This document shows, piece by piece, positions 51,164 through 60,428 of a stretch of DNA of 64,000 bases. Source of the stretch: Saccharomycopsis malanga (lineage: Eukaryota; Ascomycota; Saccharomycetes; Ascoideales; Saccharomycopsidaceae). The DNA lies in assembly GCA_004014935.1 (NCBI GenBank), contig CP025325.1, positions 1,488,001 to 1,552,000 of the forward strand, written 5' to 3'. A program made the position numbers and the translations under genes. Under the pieces are notes generated by a model. It was not told the origin of the DNA. It ran no database searches and worked only from the letters and a program-made list of their open reading frames with translations. The number at the start of each line of letters is the position of its first letter. The stretch's first letter is position 1.

Positions 51164-53821
51164 ATGAGCTTGGTAGAAGGCCCTGCGAACACAGAAGATG
51201 ATGAGGAAATCTTCAAGATATTCCACGATAGCTCTGATCCGCTCTTCCGCTTGACCAACATCAATTCCCCAGACTATCTCGAGCAGTTGGCACCAATAAT
51301 CAGAGATCTGTTGGATGAGGGCAACTCTCTTGAAGAACTCATACTAAACTTGGAAGACATCTCGCAGGAGAAGTCGCGGAACCTTGAGGCCATATGTAAG
51401 CAGTCGGAAAACGACATTTTGAGCTCGGTAACCAATATATCGAAGATCAAGAGCACTAGCAACAAGATTCAGAATGAGGTGGGCGAAATCAACAACATCT
51501 TGGAAAAGACTGGTACCAGTCTTATAGAGAAGAAAAAAAACTACTTGAGTATAAAGCAAAACACAAATAAGGTCAATCAGTCCATTGATCTCATAAACTC
51601 GGCTCTACAAATGTTGGAATTGACCAACAAAGTACATGATTTAATCAAGCGTGAAAAATTCTTCATTGCTCTTAAAAACTTGGACGACTTGAAAAATGTG
51701 CATTTGAAAAACAACGACATCAACCAGTTCAAGTTCTCACAGCAAATCTACCAGTCCATACCTATATTGACCAACTTGATCAAGCTGAAAAGCTTTGAGA
51801 GTGTGCGCAAGTTGCTTAGCCATTTGGACAAGAATTTTGTCCATATGGGTGAAATCCTTTTCGAATATACTGAGAACTTGATTAGTAAATGGTATCAAAA
51901 GATCAACTCGCAGAAGAATAGCGACCTTAACCAATTGCTCAAGGAGTTTTCATTAAATTCTCCTATCGAACTCACCATAAGATTGAGTGAATCCAAGACT
52001 AAACTCAATCCTCTCAACAACGAATATATCCAAATCCCTCTCAACCCCATATATGATGCCCTACTTATATATGAGTCGATTGATGAGCTTGACGAGCTTC
52101 GAGCAAAGTATTTGAAGGAGTTGTCGGTTAGAAAAGACCGCCTTTTCCATCAAATCTTGAAGGTGACCAGTACAAGTCAGTTCAAGGACTGTGCTGGCAT
52201 AATGGAGTTTCTACAAAAAACGTCTGGCTTTTTTATTGTTGATTCGGTCATAAACAGGAACACCAGATACAAACTACGAACCCTACAGTCGTCGCTCAAT
52301 CTATGGGATGCTATCACTGACAAGCTTGTGCCTGTTCTAGTAAGCTATATCAACAGTATTTCCAACGATTCCGTGAATCAGCTTATGGAGCTAAAGCAAA
52401 GCATAGGAATATTTGTCAAGTTGATGGAGAACTACGGTTTTCCTACTACTAAATTCTATGACGAATTGCTAATCTTATTATTCAAACAATTCCAAAAAAT
52501 TCTTCTTGACAACTTTGAAGAGGAGTTCAAAATTTCGTTGTACGAAGATGACTCCATGCCTATGCGCATCAACGATTTGACTCTTTATAAGAAGGTGTTG
52601 GCTGTTAGTTGGTATCAGACAGACAATCCAGACATCATTCTGATATCGCCAATCAATCCTAATGACAACCAGAGATTCCCTCGTCATCTTCCGTTCTCCC
52701 AGTTGTATCCTATGACATGTGCTCAGATCAGATCATTTATCAACAAGTCGCTTCAGTTCTTGGAGTTTAATATCTTTAACAAAGACTACAAGCTCCTAAG
52801 TCAACTTCTTATCACCTCTTTGGACGAATTGATGAGTTCTAAAATCGGTAAACATTTGAAAGAAAAAGTGAACTCCACTAATCGTGAGGAAATTGCTCAG
52901 AATTTGATCAATTTAGATTTTTTCTATATTTCTTCTAACGAGGTTTCCAAACTTTTGACATCTACTAATGCGATGCTTGCTAATTCTGCGGCTACGAGCC
53001 CCACGGGGGCAGGCTCCATTAATGTTAATTTGTTTAAAAGCTTGCCTCAGAAAAACTTTAGGCTCAAATCTATCGAGATTTTTAAGGAGATTAAGAAGAC
53101 CGCAGAAAGTAAGCTATTTGAGATGGTCGATGGCAAAGTCATGCAGTTGATGGAAATGATCGAGTTTGATTTTGAAACCACTGCTGTAAACGATGAGCCT
53201 TCTATGTATATTATAGAGTTGGGTGAGTTTTTGAAAGCCATGTTTAGCTCTACGTTTAGTAACTTACCTGCTCAAGTGTTGAATTTGTTGATTTATAGAA
53301 CATTTGACATTTTAGCGGATAATTTCAAAGATGTGTTGAAGACCAGTCCTTTGATCACTGACGTGGCCATTTTAAATTTCGATGCCGACTTGACCTATAT
53401 CGAAAACATCTTGAATCAGCTTAGGGAAGAAGACGAAACTTTCAATGAAATTGACAAAAACAGCAGCAAGCTCCGTGGCAAGTTTGAGGAGTTGAGACAA
53501 ATTATTTTGCTTTTGAAAAATGGCTCCTTTGAGGAGTTCCGTAATTTCAAAAATGAAAAATATAACAAAATTGATTACGACCTTGGTGCTCAGTTACTAA
53601 ACAAACTCCGTATCAACGGCCAATCCATCCAAGAAATTGAACACCAAAAAAGCCTCAACGGTGGCAGATTTGCTGATGGTCTGTTCAGCAACGCAGGATC
53701 TCCTGATCCTCTGAATGGTGCTCTGTCACCATCATTGTCCTCGGCCAACTTGGCAGGCCTCAAGAGCCCAACTTCAATGAACTTTGCTCGTTTTTACAAG
53801 TTTAGAAACCCAAGCAAATAA
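51164..53821 (+). CDS. SEC15: exocyst subunit Sec15
   Basis: Sec15 is the exocyst subunit that binds the Rab GTPase Sec4 on secretory vesicles and tethers them to the bud plasma membrane. The 885-residue protein is of family length. An N-terminal coiled-coil region (~60-165) is followed by LIKREKFFIALKNLDDLKNVHL, the tether-like segment common to Sec15, and helical repeats to the C-terminus. Segments such as FPFSQLYPMTCAQIRSFINK-like RHLPFSQLYPMTCAQIRSF and FDFETTAVNDEPSMYI also fit. It is in the same window as SEC1, which acts at the same fusion step. Confidence 0.85.
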   Translation: MSLVEGPANTEDDEEIFKIFHDSSDPLFRLTNINSPDYLEQLAPIIRDLLDEGNSLEELILNLEDISQEKSRNLEAICKQSENDILSSVTNISKIKSTSNKIQNEVGEINNILEKTGTSLIEKKKNYLSIKQNTNKVNQSIDLINSALQMLELTNKVHDLIKREKFFIALKNLDDLKNVHLKNNDINQFKFSQQIYQSIPILTNLIKLKSFESVRKLLSHLDKNFVHMGEILFEYTENLISKWYQKINSQKNSDLNQLLKEFSLNSPIELTIRLSESKTKLNPLNNEYIQIPLNPIYDALLIYESIDELDELRAKYLKELSVRKDRLFHQILKVTSTSQFKDCAGIMEFLQKTSGFFIVDSVINRNTRYKLRTLQSSLNLWDAITDKLVPVLVSYINSISNDSVNQLMELKQSIGIFVKLMENYGFPTTKFYDELLILLFKQFQKILLDNFEEEFKISLYEDDSMPMRINDLTLYKKVLAVSWYQTDNPDIILISPINPNDNQRFPRHLPFSQLYPMTCAQIRSFINKSLQFLEFNIFNKDYKLLSQLLITSLDELMSSKIGKHLKEKVNSTNREEIAQNLINLDFFYISSNEVSKLLTSTNAMLANSAATSPTGAGSINVNLFKSLPQKNFRLKSIEIFKEIKKTAESKLFEMVDGKVMQLMEMIEFDFETTAVNDEPSMYIIELGEFLKAMFSSTFSNLPAQVLNLLIYRTFDILADNFKDVLKTSPLITDVAILNFDADLTYIENILNQLREEDETFNEIDKNSSKLRGKFEELRQIILLLKNGSFEEFRNFKNEKYNKIDYDLGAQLLNKLRINGQSIQEIEHQKSLNGGRFADGLFSNAGSPDPLNGALSPSLSSANLAGLKSPTSMNFARFYKFRNPSK

Positions 53822-54758
53822 GCCTTGTTTCTACTGATGTTCATACTTGTTGTTAATATAAGATTTTTTGTCTTTTCACAGGCCGTTTTTCAGCTCATAC
53901 CTTTCAATGTAGGTACGTTGTCAATATGCAATGCTTCTTTTGCCTGCTTGTATAGTCAGTTTTACTTACTTTATCAATCATTTTCAATGGATATGGTTTT
54001 TGTATACATGTGGTGATTCCCAGGAAGCATTTACAAACATTCCCCTAAACTATGCACTTAGATATATTATTTGCTCCCTGTGGTTTTCCTCAAGTTTCTC
54101 TCCAGAAATCACGTAGTAACATTACATAAAGTTGTTACAAGGAGGGCTTCTAATTTGCACATTTACAACTCATTTATGTCGTTCACTTATTGCTGCCTTT
54201 CATAAAGAATCGAACCAACTTACAAAATAGCTTTCAAATTTTGGCATGCTGTCAAGGCGATTTTGGGCATATGCCAACATGCATATTTCTGCATATTTCA
54301 GCAGAGTATGGCATCACCTTACATATTATAAATCTATCATTACACTTGACTTTTCGCTGTGTGCCATCAGCAAATCAAAGGTGCGTTTCTGATCTTCATA
54401 AATTTCAAATAAATATTGAGTTTTTGCCAATACTGCTAATATAGTTTGATAAGCTATACAGTGAAAAATGAACCATGTTGTGATTAGGAGATGCATAGTT
54501 TAATGCAGTGCGTGTGACCTCTGATTATGGGACTTTTTGAGAAACAAGCATTTACTTAGTGAGGCAAATCCCCGTGAAATGTGGTTGAACATGCATGGAG
54601 GCATCAACATGTGGATATCACCATCATAACCCTTTTGAGATTTATAATGTATATTTTATTACGTATTTTACACAAGTTTACCATAAGCAGACTACATTGT
54701 GTTTTTTGCACAAGACTGGTTTCATATTGAGTAAAAATAGACACTGAAACGAACCAAA
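53822..54758. other. convergent intergenic region between SEC15 and PEX11
   Basis: About 940 bp. A GCATAT-rich patch lies near 54264-54300 (GCATATGCCAACATGCATATT). No pol III boxes or conserved RNA features were recognised. Confidence 0.5.
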
Positions 54759-55612
54759 TTAAGCTTTGGCAGCGTCCCAGACGTCTTGGTAGCCTAACAA
54801 GGCAGTGGCTACGCCTGCCAAAGCGACAGAGCCTTCGTTGGTATGCAAGATCTTGGCAGCATTTAAAGCAATTACCAAATCCAAAGCGTCCCAGATGAAT
54901 CTTCTGGAAGCCTTATACTGGGCCACCTCCAACGCGTTGACCTTGTCGTGTTGCTGTTTGTCTGTGATGTGTTTGATCTTGGCAATCAGGGATTTGGCGG
55001 TGTAGTAGTTTTTGATGTCACCCAAGAGACCAAATGTGATGGCCAAGGACCACACGTAAGCAGAGATCTTGGCTGCATTTGGCAAGGAGCTCTTTGGGAC
55101 AACCTGGAGCCTCTTCAAGAACACCACGTTATCGAAAAACAAGTAGACAACAAAAGAGGCATCTTTGGCAACGGAGAAAAGCTTGCTCAAGAGATCCTGG
55201 CTGGAGCTGGCAAGAGCTTTGTCGATATTAGCCAAATGATTCAATGGCTTCAAAATACGGAGAGACTTTCTGATGTAGGACAAATCACCAGATATATGGG
55301 AAAATAGCTTTTTGTTCTCCACAAGGCCACGGGTAGCGCTGAGAAAGGCAAGATATCTGGTGAAATACTGTACAATTCTTAAAAGCTTATCTCTTCCAAC
55401 TATAGTGCCATATTCGCGTTGAATGACCACTGGATTTGGCAAAACTCCCACTCCAGTGAGCATTGATACCGCAAAACATGGCATAATGGTTAGCTATCTA
55501 ATCATTACAGCCAATGTCATCACTCACTAGATAGTCATTACATACCTGTTTGATTCAAAGTCTTGAGAAGTCTGAGAAGAGCAGGACTGTGTCCCACTGT
55601 CTTGTATGCCAT
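54759..55612 (-). CDS. PEX11: peroxisomal membrane elongation protein Pex11, one intron
   Basis: Pex11 shapes and elongates peroxisomal membranes before fission. Exon 1 is 55612-55546, starting ATGGCATACAAG. The donor GTATGT starts at 55545, the acceptor CTATAG ends at 55400, and exon 2 is 55399-54759. The spliced protein has 235 residues. The junction restores LLKTLNQT-VGRDKLLRIVQYF, which matches the family N-terminus (FLDTTAGREKVLRLLQY), including the amphipathic helix that bends membranes. Two C-terminal hydrophobic segments (FIWDALDLVIALNAAKIL, VALAGVATALLGY) complete the usual layout. An ATG inside the intron (55482-55484) is in frame with exon 2 without a stop, so an unspliced message could give another N-terminus. 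Confidence 0.92.
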
Positions 55613-55713
55613 TGTAACGTATTCTAATATTGTTCTCAACAGGTTATATTGCTGCAAATCAAAGTTGTCTTCAACTACTCTCGGAGATGATCCCCACAAC
55701 AGGCTACGCTGGA

Positions 55714-55722
55714 CTATTTATA
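55714..55722 (-). promoter_or_regulatory. TATA box of PEX11
   Basis: TATAAATAG on the minus strand, about 100 bp upstream of the PEX11 ATG. The region beyond it (55740-55930) is GC-rich with CCGG and CGG triplets (CCCGGACATGCCCGGG), which may bind Zn2Cys6 factors. Confidence 0.6.
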
Positions 55723-56135
55723 CAGCTTGAATAGCCTGCAACCGGCTGCAGCCTCGATCGGCTAAAAAACCCACTTTGGGCTACGCGCACCGCGGGTTTG
55801 TCTCACACCCGGACATGCCCGGGATACCTAGCTAGGTGTGTAGTGCTTTTAGTACATATATCACGCGGATGTCATGTGCTTGTAGTGTGAGCTTCGGTGG
55901 GACGGTACGGGTAAAGCCGAAGTCCGCAGAGAAGGAAGAGGTAATATTGCTATTTAATGATTCAATTAATTAGATAGCTGAGGATTGATTGTTTGAAAGT
56001 TGTATGACGTACGCACGGGCTACGACACGCTGTGGATAATGAGGTCATAAAATATGTGGATATAGAACTGAAGAATAACATCGTCAAAAGTATAAGATTA
56101 TATAAGTAGTAACAATAGTAATAAAGCCAGAATGA
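55723..56135. other. PEX11 upstream region / 3' end of the Zn2Cys6 gene
   Basis: 413 bp. The left half is GC-rich with CGG/CCG inverted triplets; the right half is AT-rich 3' UTR. No gene was recognised. Confidence 0.4.
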
Positions 56136-59100
56136 TTAAGCAAAGTGCACTCTGAAATGTCTTTTGTTAATAATCTCTGACAATGGTAAACAATTCTCGT
56201 AGCTTTCTTGAATAATCTCAAATGTCAAAAACAAGTTCAAACTAAAGTTTCTCTTGGACGTTTCGAAAATCTTGACCAAGGCCTCTTTTTTCTTTTGGAA
56301 ATCCAACGTCTCGAGAGCCCCACACACAGCGGCAAAACTGAGACATCCGATGAACAATGTCAACCATCTGCTGTCTGCGCCGTAGATGATGTCGCTCATG
56401 TCCATGAGCGTTCGCAGGAGCTTTAGAATCTCCGAGGAGAACCTCTGGGAGATGTCAGAGTCGCGAGGAACCAAGATGACTCTGCGGTAAAGTATCAAAA
56501 GAGCCGAGTAAACGTACAATTTGTTGGTCATTTTCAACACGGATTTGGCTTCAAGATGCTTTCTATGTTTAGGGATGTCTGTGTCTATTTCATCATTCTT
56601 GTCCAAATCGTTGATGGTGTCAGCTAGTTTAGAAATAAGCGTATTTTTCAACGCCAATGCTGTGCCTATCAAACCAGTGTTGATGTTGAAAATATCGACA
56701 AACTCCAAGTTGTTATCTCGGCGCAGGTCACGGAACTTGTTGATCAAATGCCACTTTTCTTTGCTGAGTTGCATCACCTTGTACAATTCTCCCAATAAGC
56801 GCGTGTCCAAGCCAAAGACATAATGATGTGGAACACGGCCAGCGTTGGTTCCGTAATAATTTTCAATGTCCAGGAGAGTATGGCCGCCTATATTGCCGTC
56901 TGTAAGATTTTCAAAGAGACGGTTTGCAAGATCTGTGTGGTAGTCTTCTTTGTAGACGTTATCGCAATTCACATTGGGTGATTTGACCAAACAGCCACTT
57001 ATGATTGCCATGGTAGAGAACCACGAGATCATGTAATCTATAAACTCGTCGAGTTGGTAGCTATGGCTGTGAGACTTTATAATGGACGAAGAGCAAGGTT
57101 CAACTTTAGGGAATTTCAAATCTAAAGCAGTATATACTAAATTGTTTTCTCTGTCTACAAGTTTGAAATGCAACTTTTTCGAGGTGATTTTCTCCAAGTA
57201 GTTGAACAAATAGACCAAGACAATGTTTTCTTGCATTTTGATATCATGTTTGAGGTTTTCTGTCAAATGGTAAAAACTTCTGGACAACAAGTTTTGTATA
57301 ATAGGCTTGTGATAATTATAACGGCTCAAGCTGTTTTTGGAAATCTCCAAGCTGGCCATTGTCCGGCTACTGGTTCTCAACTTGCCTACGTCTTCAAAGG
57401 TTAAATCTTCAAAGTTTGCTTTGAACTGTCTGAAGGCAGCCGCAATTGCCAATAGAATGGAAAGAATGCCTCTTGACCCAAGCGCAATTGCCGGCAATTG
57501 ATACTTGAAAGGGTTCTTGTCGATGATGGACTCATTGCCGCTGCACAATCTGTCGTAAAACTCGTCCTTGTAATTCACCATGCTGTCCGAAACACAGTGG
57601 ATGTAGAAATGAAATAGTTCTCGGTAATACGAGACGTTCAACAACATGTCTGGGTACGGGAGCAAGCTGACACTGATTCTTGTGTCGAGATGCTGGCTAT
57701 AGCAGTAATATGCTTTCTGGTTGAACTTGTCGTACGCAGACTTGCAATCATTATGGAAACTTGTGGTGTTGACGTTTGTTTGGAGCAAAAGAACCCCTGG
57801 AGGAGACGTGAGATAAACATCTGTATAATCGCTTTTCTCAGTGTAATCTCCTGGTCGTTTCACCAACTCTTCAGATACATCACAAGTCTCATCGTTACAA
57901 ATGTTGGTGAAAGACGTCCAAAAGTTCTCAGTCTCTGCAAAAGGCAATGCTATTTGCGATTTATCAGACGTGTGATTAGGACTATCCAATCCAAAATCAA
58001 AAAAGTCATTATAATTCACCTCTGTGAAAAAGTTTTCAATGCTTGCTATATTTTCATCGCTTTCGGATATTCCAAAAGTGTCGACAAGCCCATTATCAGA
58101 AACTTCCGGTCTGTTTTGGCAGCTTTGCTTTCCAAAAAAGCTGCTCGCAGGAACCTCCTCCAATTGAAAGCTTGGTATTTTCAAATTCAGCATAATACTC
58201 TCTGTAGTAGCACTAGTGAACTGAGGCAAAGCTTGCCCAACTCTTTGTTGAAGATGGATTACCAAATTTGCCAAACCAAACTTTACGGAATCATATAAAC
58301 TATTAGGAGATTCTTTCACCTTCTTGGAATTATTATCCACAAACAAAGGATCAGATATGTCAAAAGGCGGGCAGTTTTTTGAATCTTTGGTCATTTTTGA
58401 AAGATTGGATTGAGTCAAATAGTATTCCACCAACTTGTCAAGTTTTGAGCTGCTTGAAACTGTGCTCAGAATATCAATCATTGGAGAAACAACTGATGAC
58501 GGTAAAAAGGCATTTCCATCTTCTTTTTGGAAAGATTCTGTTTGTAAAAATGCATCTTGAAGATTCTGTTGAGATTCTTCTTGAGCAGATTCAGTTTTCC
58601 TCAAACGTTCAAGAAAATTGGAATTATCATATCGAAACACGTCAATAGCAGAGTCGGAATCATCGCTTACAATACTCAATGCTGGATTACTACAATCTGT
58701 TTTACCATGCTGCGGAGAACCAATACTAGTGATGCTATTATTATCGGAATGGAAAGATCCAAGATCAAGATTACTAGCAATAGAGCTTTCGGAATCTGTT
58801 GAAACCGGTTGTTTGCTGAAGAGATTGAATTCTTCAGACAGAGACAATTTACGTCTTTTAATATGAGAAGCATAAATCTCATCTTGTTCAAAACAATTAG
58901 TCGAACAATTCGCACTTGCAACATTACTTTCATAAGAAACAGATTTAGCATTAGCTGCCGGCCGTTTTGATTGGCGATTCTCGTTGGTTACTGAATATTC
59001 GTTTGTAATTTGCTCGTTTTCATTGATAAAATTGTACATTACATTTCGTTTATTGTTTGTAGATGGAACTCCCCTATCACACCTGGAAAAGACAAACTGC

Positions 59101-59351
59101 GCCAGAAAGTCCTTATCGCCATCAAACTGATAGCCGCAATTCTGCATTGCTTTCTTACGGTCCTTGTTTTTGTAAGGACGTCCTCCCCAACATAGTTTTA
59201 TGGAATAATCGCATTTGTTATTATATTTCTTGGATTTTAGACAATTGGAACATTGGGGCTTCCTTTCATCACACTTAATTTTCATCTTCTTGCAGTTGTT
59301 GCATCCAAACCTGCTTCTGGTGCGCTTCACTTTCCTTGTTTCCTCAATCAT
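56136..59351 (-). CDS. Zn2Cys6 zinc-cluster transcription factor
   Basis: A 1071-residue nuclear regulator. The binuclear zinc cluster uses C17, C20, C27, C34, C37 and C47 (CX2CX6CX6CX2CX9C), preceded by a basic KVKRTRSRF arm. The cluster is followed by YSIKLCWGGRPYKNKDRKKA, a linker typical of the Fungal_trans_2 group (Uga3/Lys14/Arg81-like). Residues ~100-530 are Ser/Asn-rich and acidic, a probable activation region. The C-terminal half is helical and resembles the regulatory domain, with LFHFYIHCVSDSMVNYK at about 593-609 and a run of LL-rich helices. The target pathway cannot be assigned. Confidence 0.85.
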   Translation of the reverse strand: MIEETRKVKRTRSRFGCNNCKKMKIKCDERKPQCSNCLKSKKYNNKCDYSIKLCWGGRPYKNKDRKKAMQNCGYQFDGDKDFLAQFVFSRCDRGVPSTNNKRNVMYNFINENEQITNEYSVTNENRQSKRPAANAKSVSYESNVASANCSTNCFEQDEIYASHIKRRKLSLSEEFNLFSKQPVSTDSESSIASNLDLGSFHSDNNSITSIGSPQHGKTDCSNPALSIVSDDSDSAIDVFRYDNSNFLERLRKTESAQEESQQNLQDAFLQTESFQKEDGNAFLPSSVVSPMIDILSTVSSSSKLDKLVEYYLTQSNLSKMTKDSKNCPPFDISDPLFVDNNSKKVKESPNSLYDSVKFGLANLVIHLQQRVGQALPQFTSATTESIMLNLKIPSFQLEEVPASSFFGKQSCQNRPEVSDNGLVDTFGISESDENIASIENFFTEVNYNDFFDFGLDSPNHTSDKSQIALPFAETENFWTSFTNICNDETCDVSEELVKRPGDYTEKSDYTDVYLTSPPGVLLLQTNVNTTSFHNDCKSAYDKFNQKAYYCYSQHLDTRISVSLLPYPDMLLNVSYYRELFHFYIHCVSDSMVNYKDEFYDRLCSGNESIIDKNPFKYQLPAIALGSRGILSILLAIAAAFRQFKANFEDLTFEDVGKLRTSSRTMASLEISKNSLSRYNYHKPIIQNLLSRSFYHLTENLKHDIKMQENIVLVYLFNYLEKITSKKLHFKLVDRENNLVYTALDLKFPKVEPCSSSIIKSHSHSYQLDEFIDYMISWFSTMAIISGCLVKSPNVNCDNVYKEDYHTDLANRLFENLTDGNIGGHTLLDIENYYGTNAGRVPHHYVFGLDTRLLGELYKVMQLSKEKWHLINKFRDLRRDNNLEFVDIFNINTGLIGTALALKNTLISKLADTINDLDKNDEIDTDIPKHRKHLEAKSVLKMTNKLYVYSALLILYRRVILVPRDSDISQRFSSEILKLLRTLMDMSDIIYGADSRWLTLFIGCLSFAAVCGALETLDFQKKKEALVKIFETSKRNFSLNLFLTFEIIQESYENCLPLSEIINKRHFRVHFA

Positions 59352-60428
59352 AATATAGATTTAATAGTGCAATTGTTTATATTATGAATTGATCATTTAA
59401 GGATTGTTTGACAGGATATGCTCCCTATATAAGACTTATACAACTTGTCACCAAAGGAAAACAAGATTTTTTTTTAAAATAATAAAAAAATAAAATAAAA
59501 AAAAAGCAAAAATGCATGCATGCTGTGCATGAAAGCATCCTGGCCAACCGGTAGATGGGCCATGTCCCGCAGGCGCATGAGCGTCAAACAATAACTTTGA
59601 ATATGGCAACCTACATTTTTCTTGATCTGCAACTCATAATGTTACGTTATTGGCCTTGCTGTTTTTTGACGGAATTTTCAAGTTGAAGTGGTCATGTCAT
59701 GTTGCTCGACATGCACTCCACACCCGACGTACATTGCAATGCAGCCTGCTTGGTTTTTACGTTATTTACATGTGAAAATTCACCTTGAGACTCCACCCGT
59801 CGGAGTGAAAAAGTGTCTCCGAGAAACCATCCATCCATGGTATTAGCAGTCTTCCGGAGAACGTAACATCAAAAAAAAAAAGAGCTCAAAGTAATGACAT
59901 GCACAGCAAACGTAACCAAAAACCCCTTCTCCTCAAATTAACGACCTAAAACTGTATGGTTACGAGCCAACAAGTGAACAAACCATTACTCCGAAACGCC
60001 GCTCCCCGCATTTTCTCTGCATCAAGTAACTTCGTAAACAAGTACATTATACGATGACACCTGCACGATTCAGCAAGCTCTTCTGGAATCCTATAATAAA
60101 CTCCCGTCGGGCCCTCCGGGCCCCACGCCCGCCTTCTAGAAACATATGCTGGGACACTTATTTCAAAACCTCCCCTCCCCCACTTTCTGACGGATCGGTC
60201 CTGTTGCGGATCCGGCATCTCTACATCAAGACATCTCTACATTAAAACATTAAATCAATCGACATTTTACAAAATTATAATCCCTATCAGACATAAATAT
60301 CAAAAAATAAATAAATTAACACAATTTTAGAAGAAAATATAAACCATTGAAGAGTTTTGAAAAAATCGTAAAATAATAGTAATAATAATAATAATAGTAA
60401 GAGCATCAACAAAAGCATAAAAATCGAA
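59352..60428. promoter_or_regulatory. promoter of the Zn2Cys6 gene and 3' region of EIS1
   Basis: About 1.08 kb. An A-rich block lies at 59466-59510, then an alternating ATGCATGCATGC tract. GC-rich sequence at 60100-60135 holds GGGCCC twice (60109-60114, 60118-60123). CGGATC at 60191 and CGGATCCG at 60207-60214 are CGG-type sites that zinc-cluster factors prefer. Two short overlapping plus-strand frames (ATG at about 59955, then 60054-60245) cover the GC-rich part. I do not call them as genes. Confidence 0.4.
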
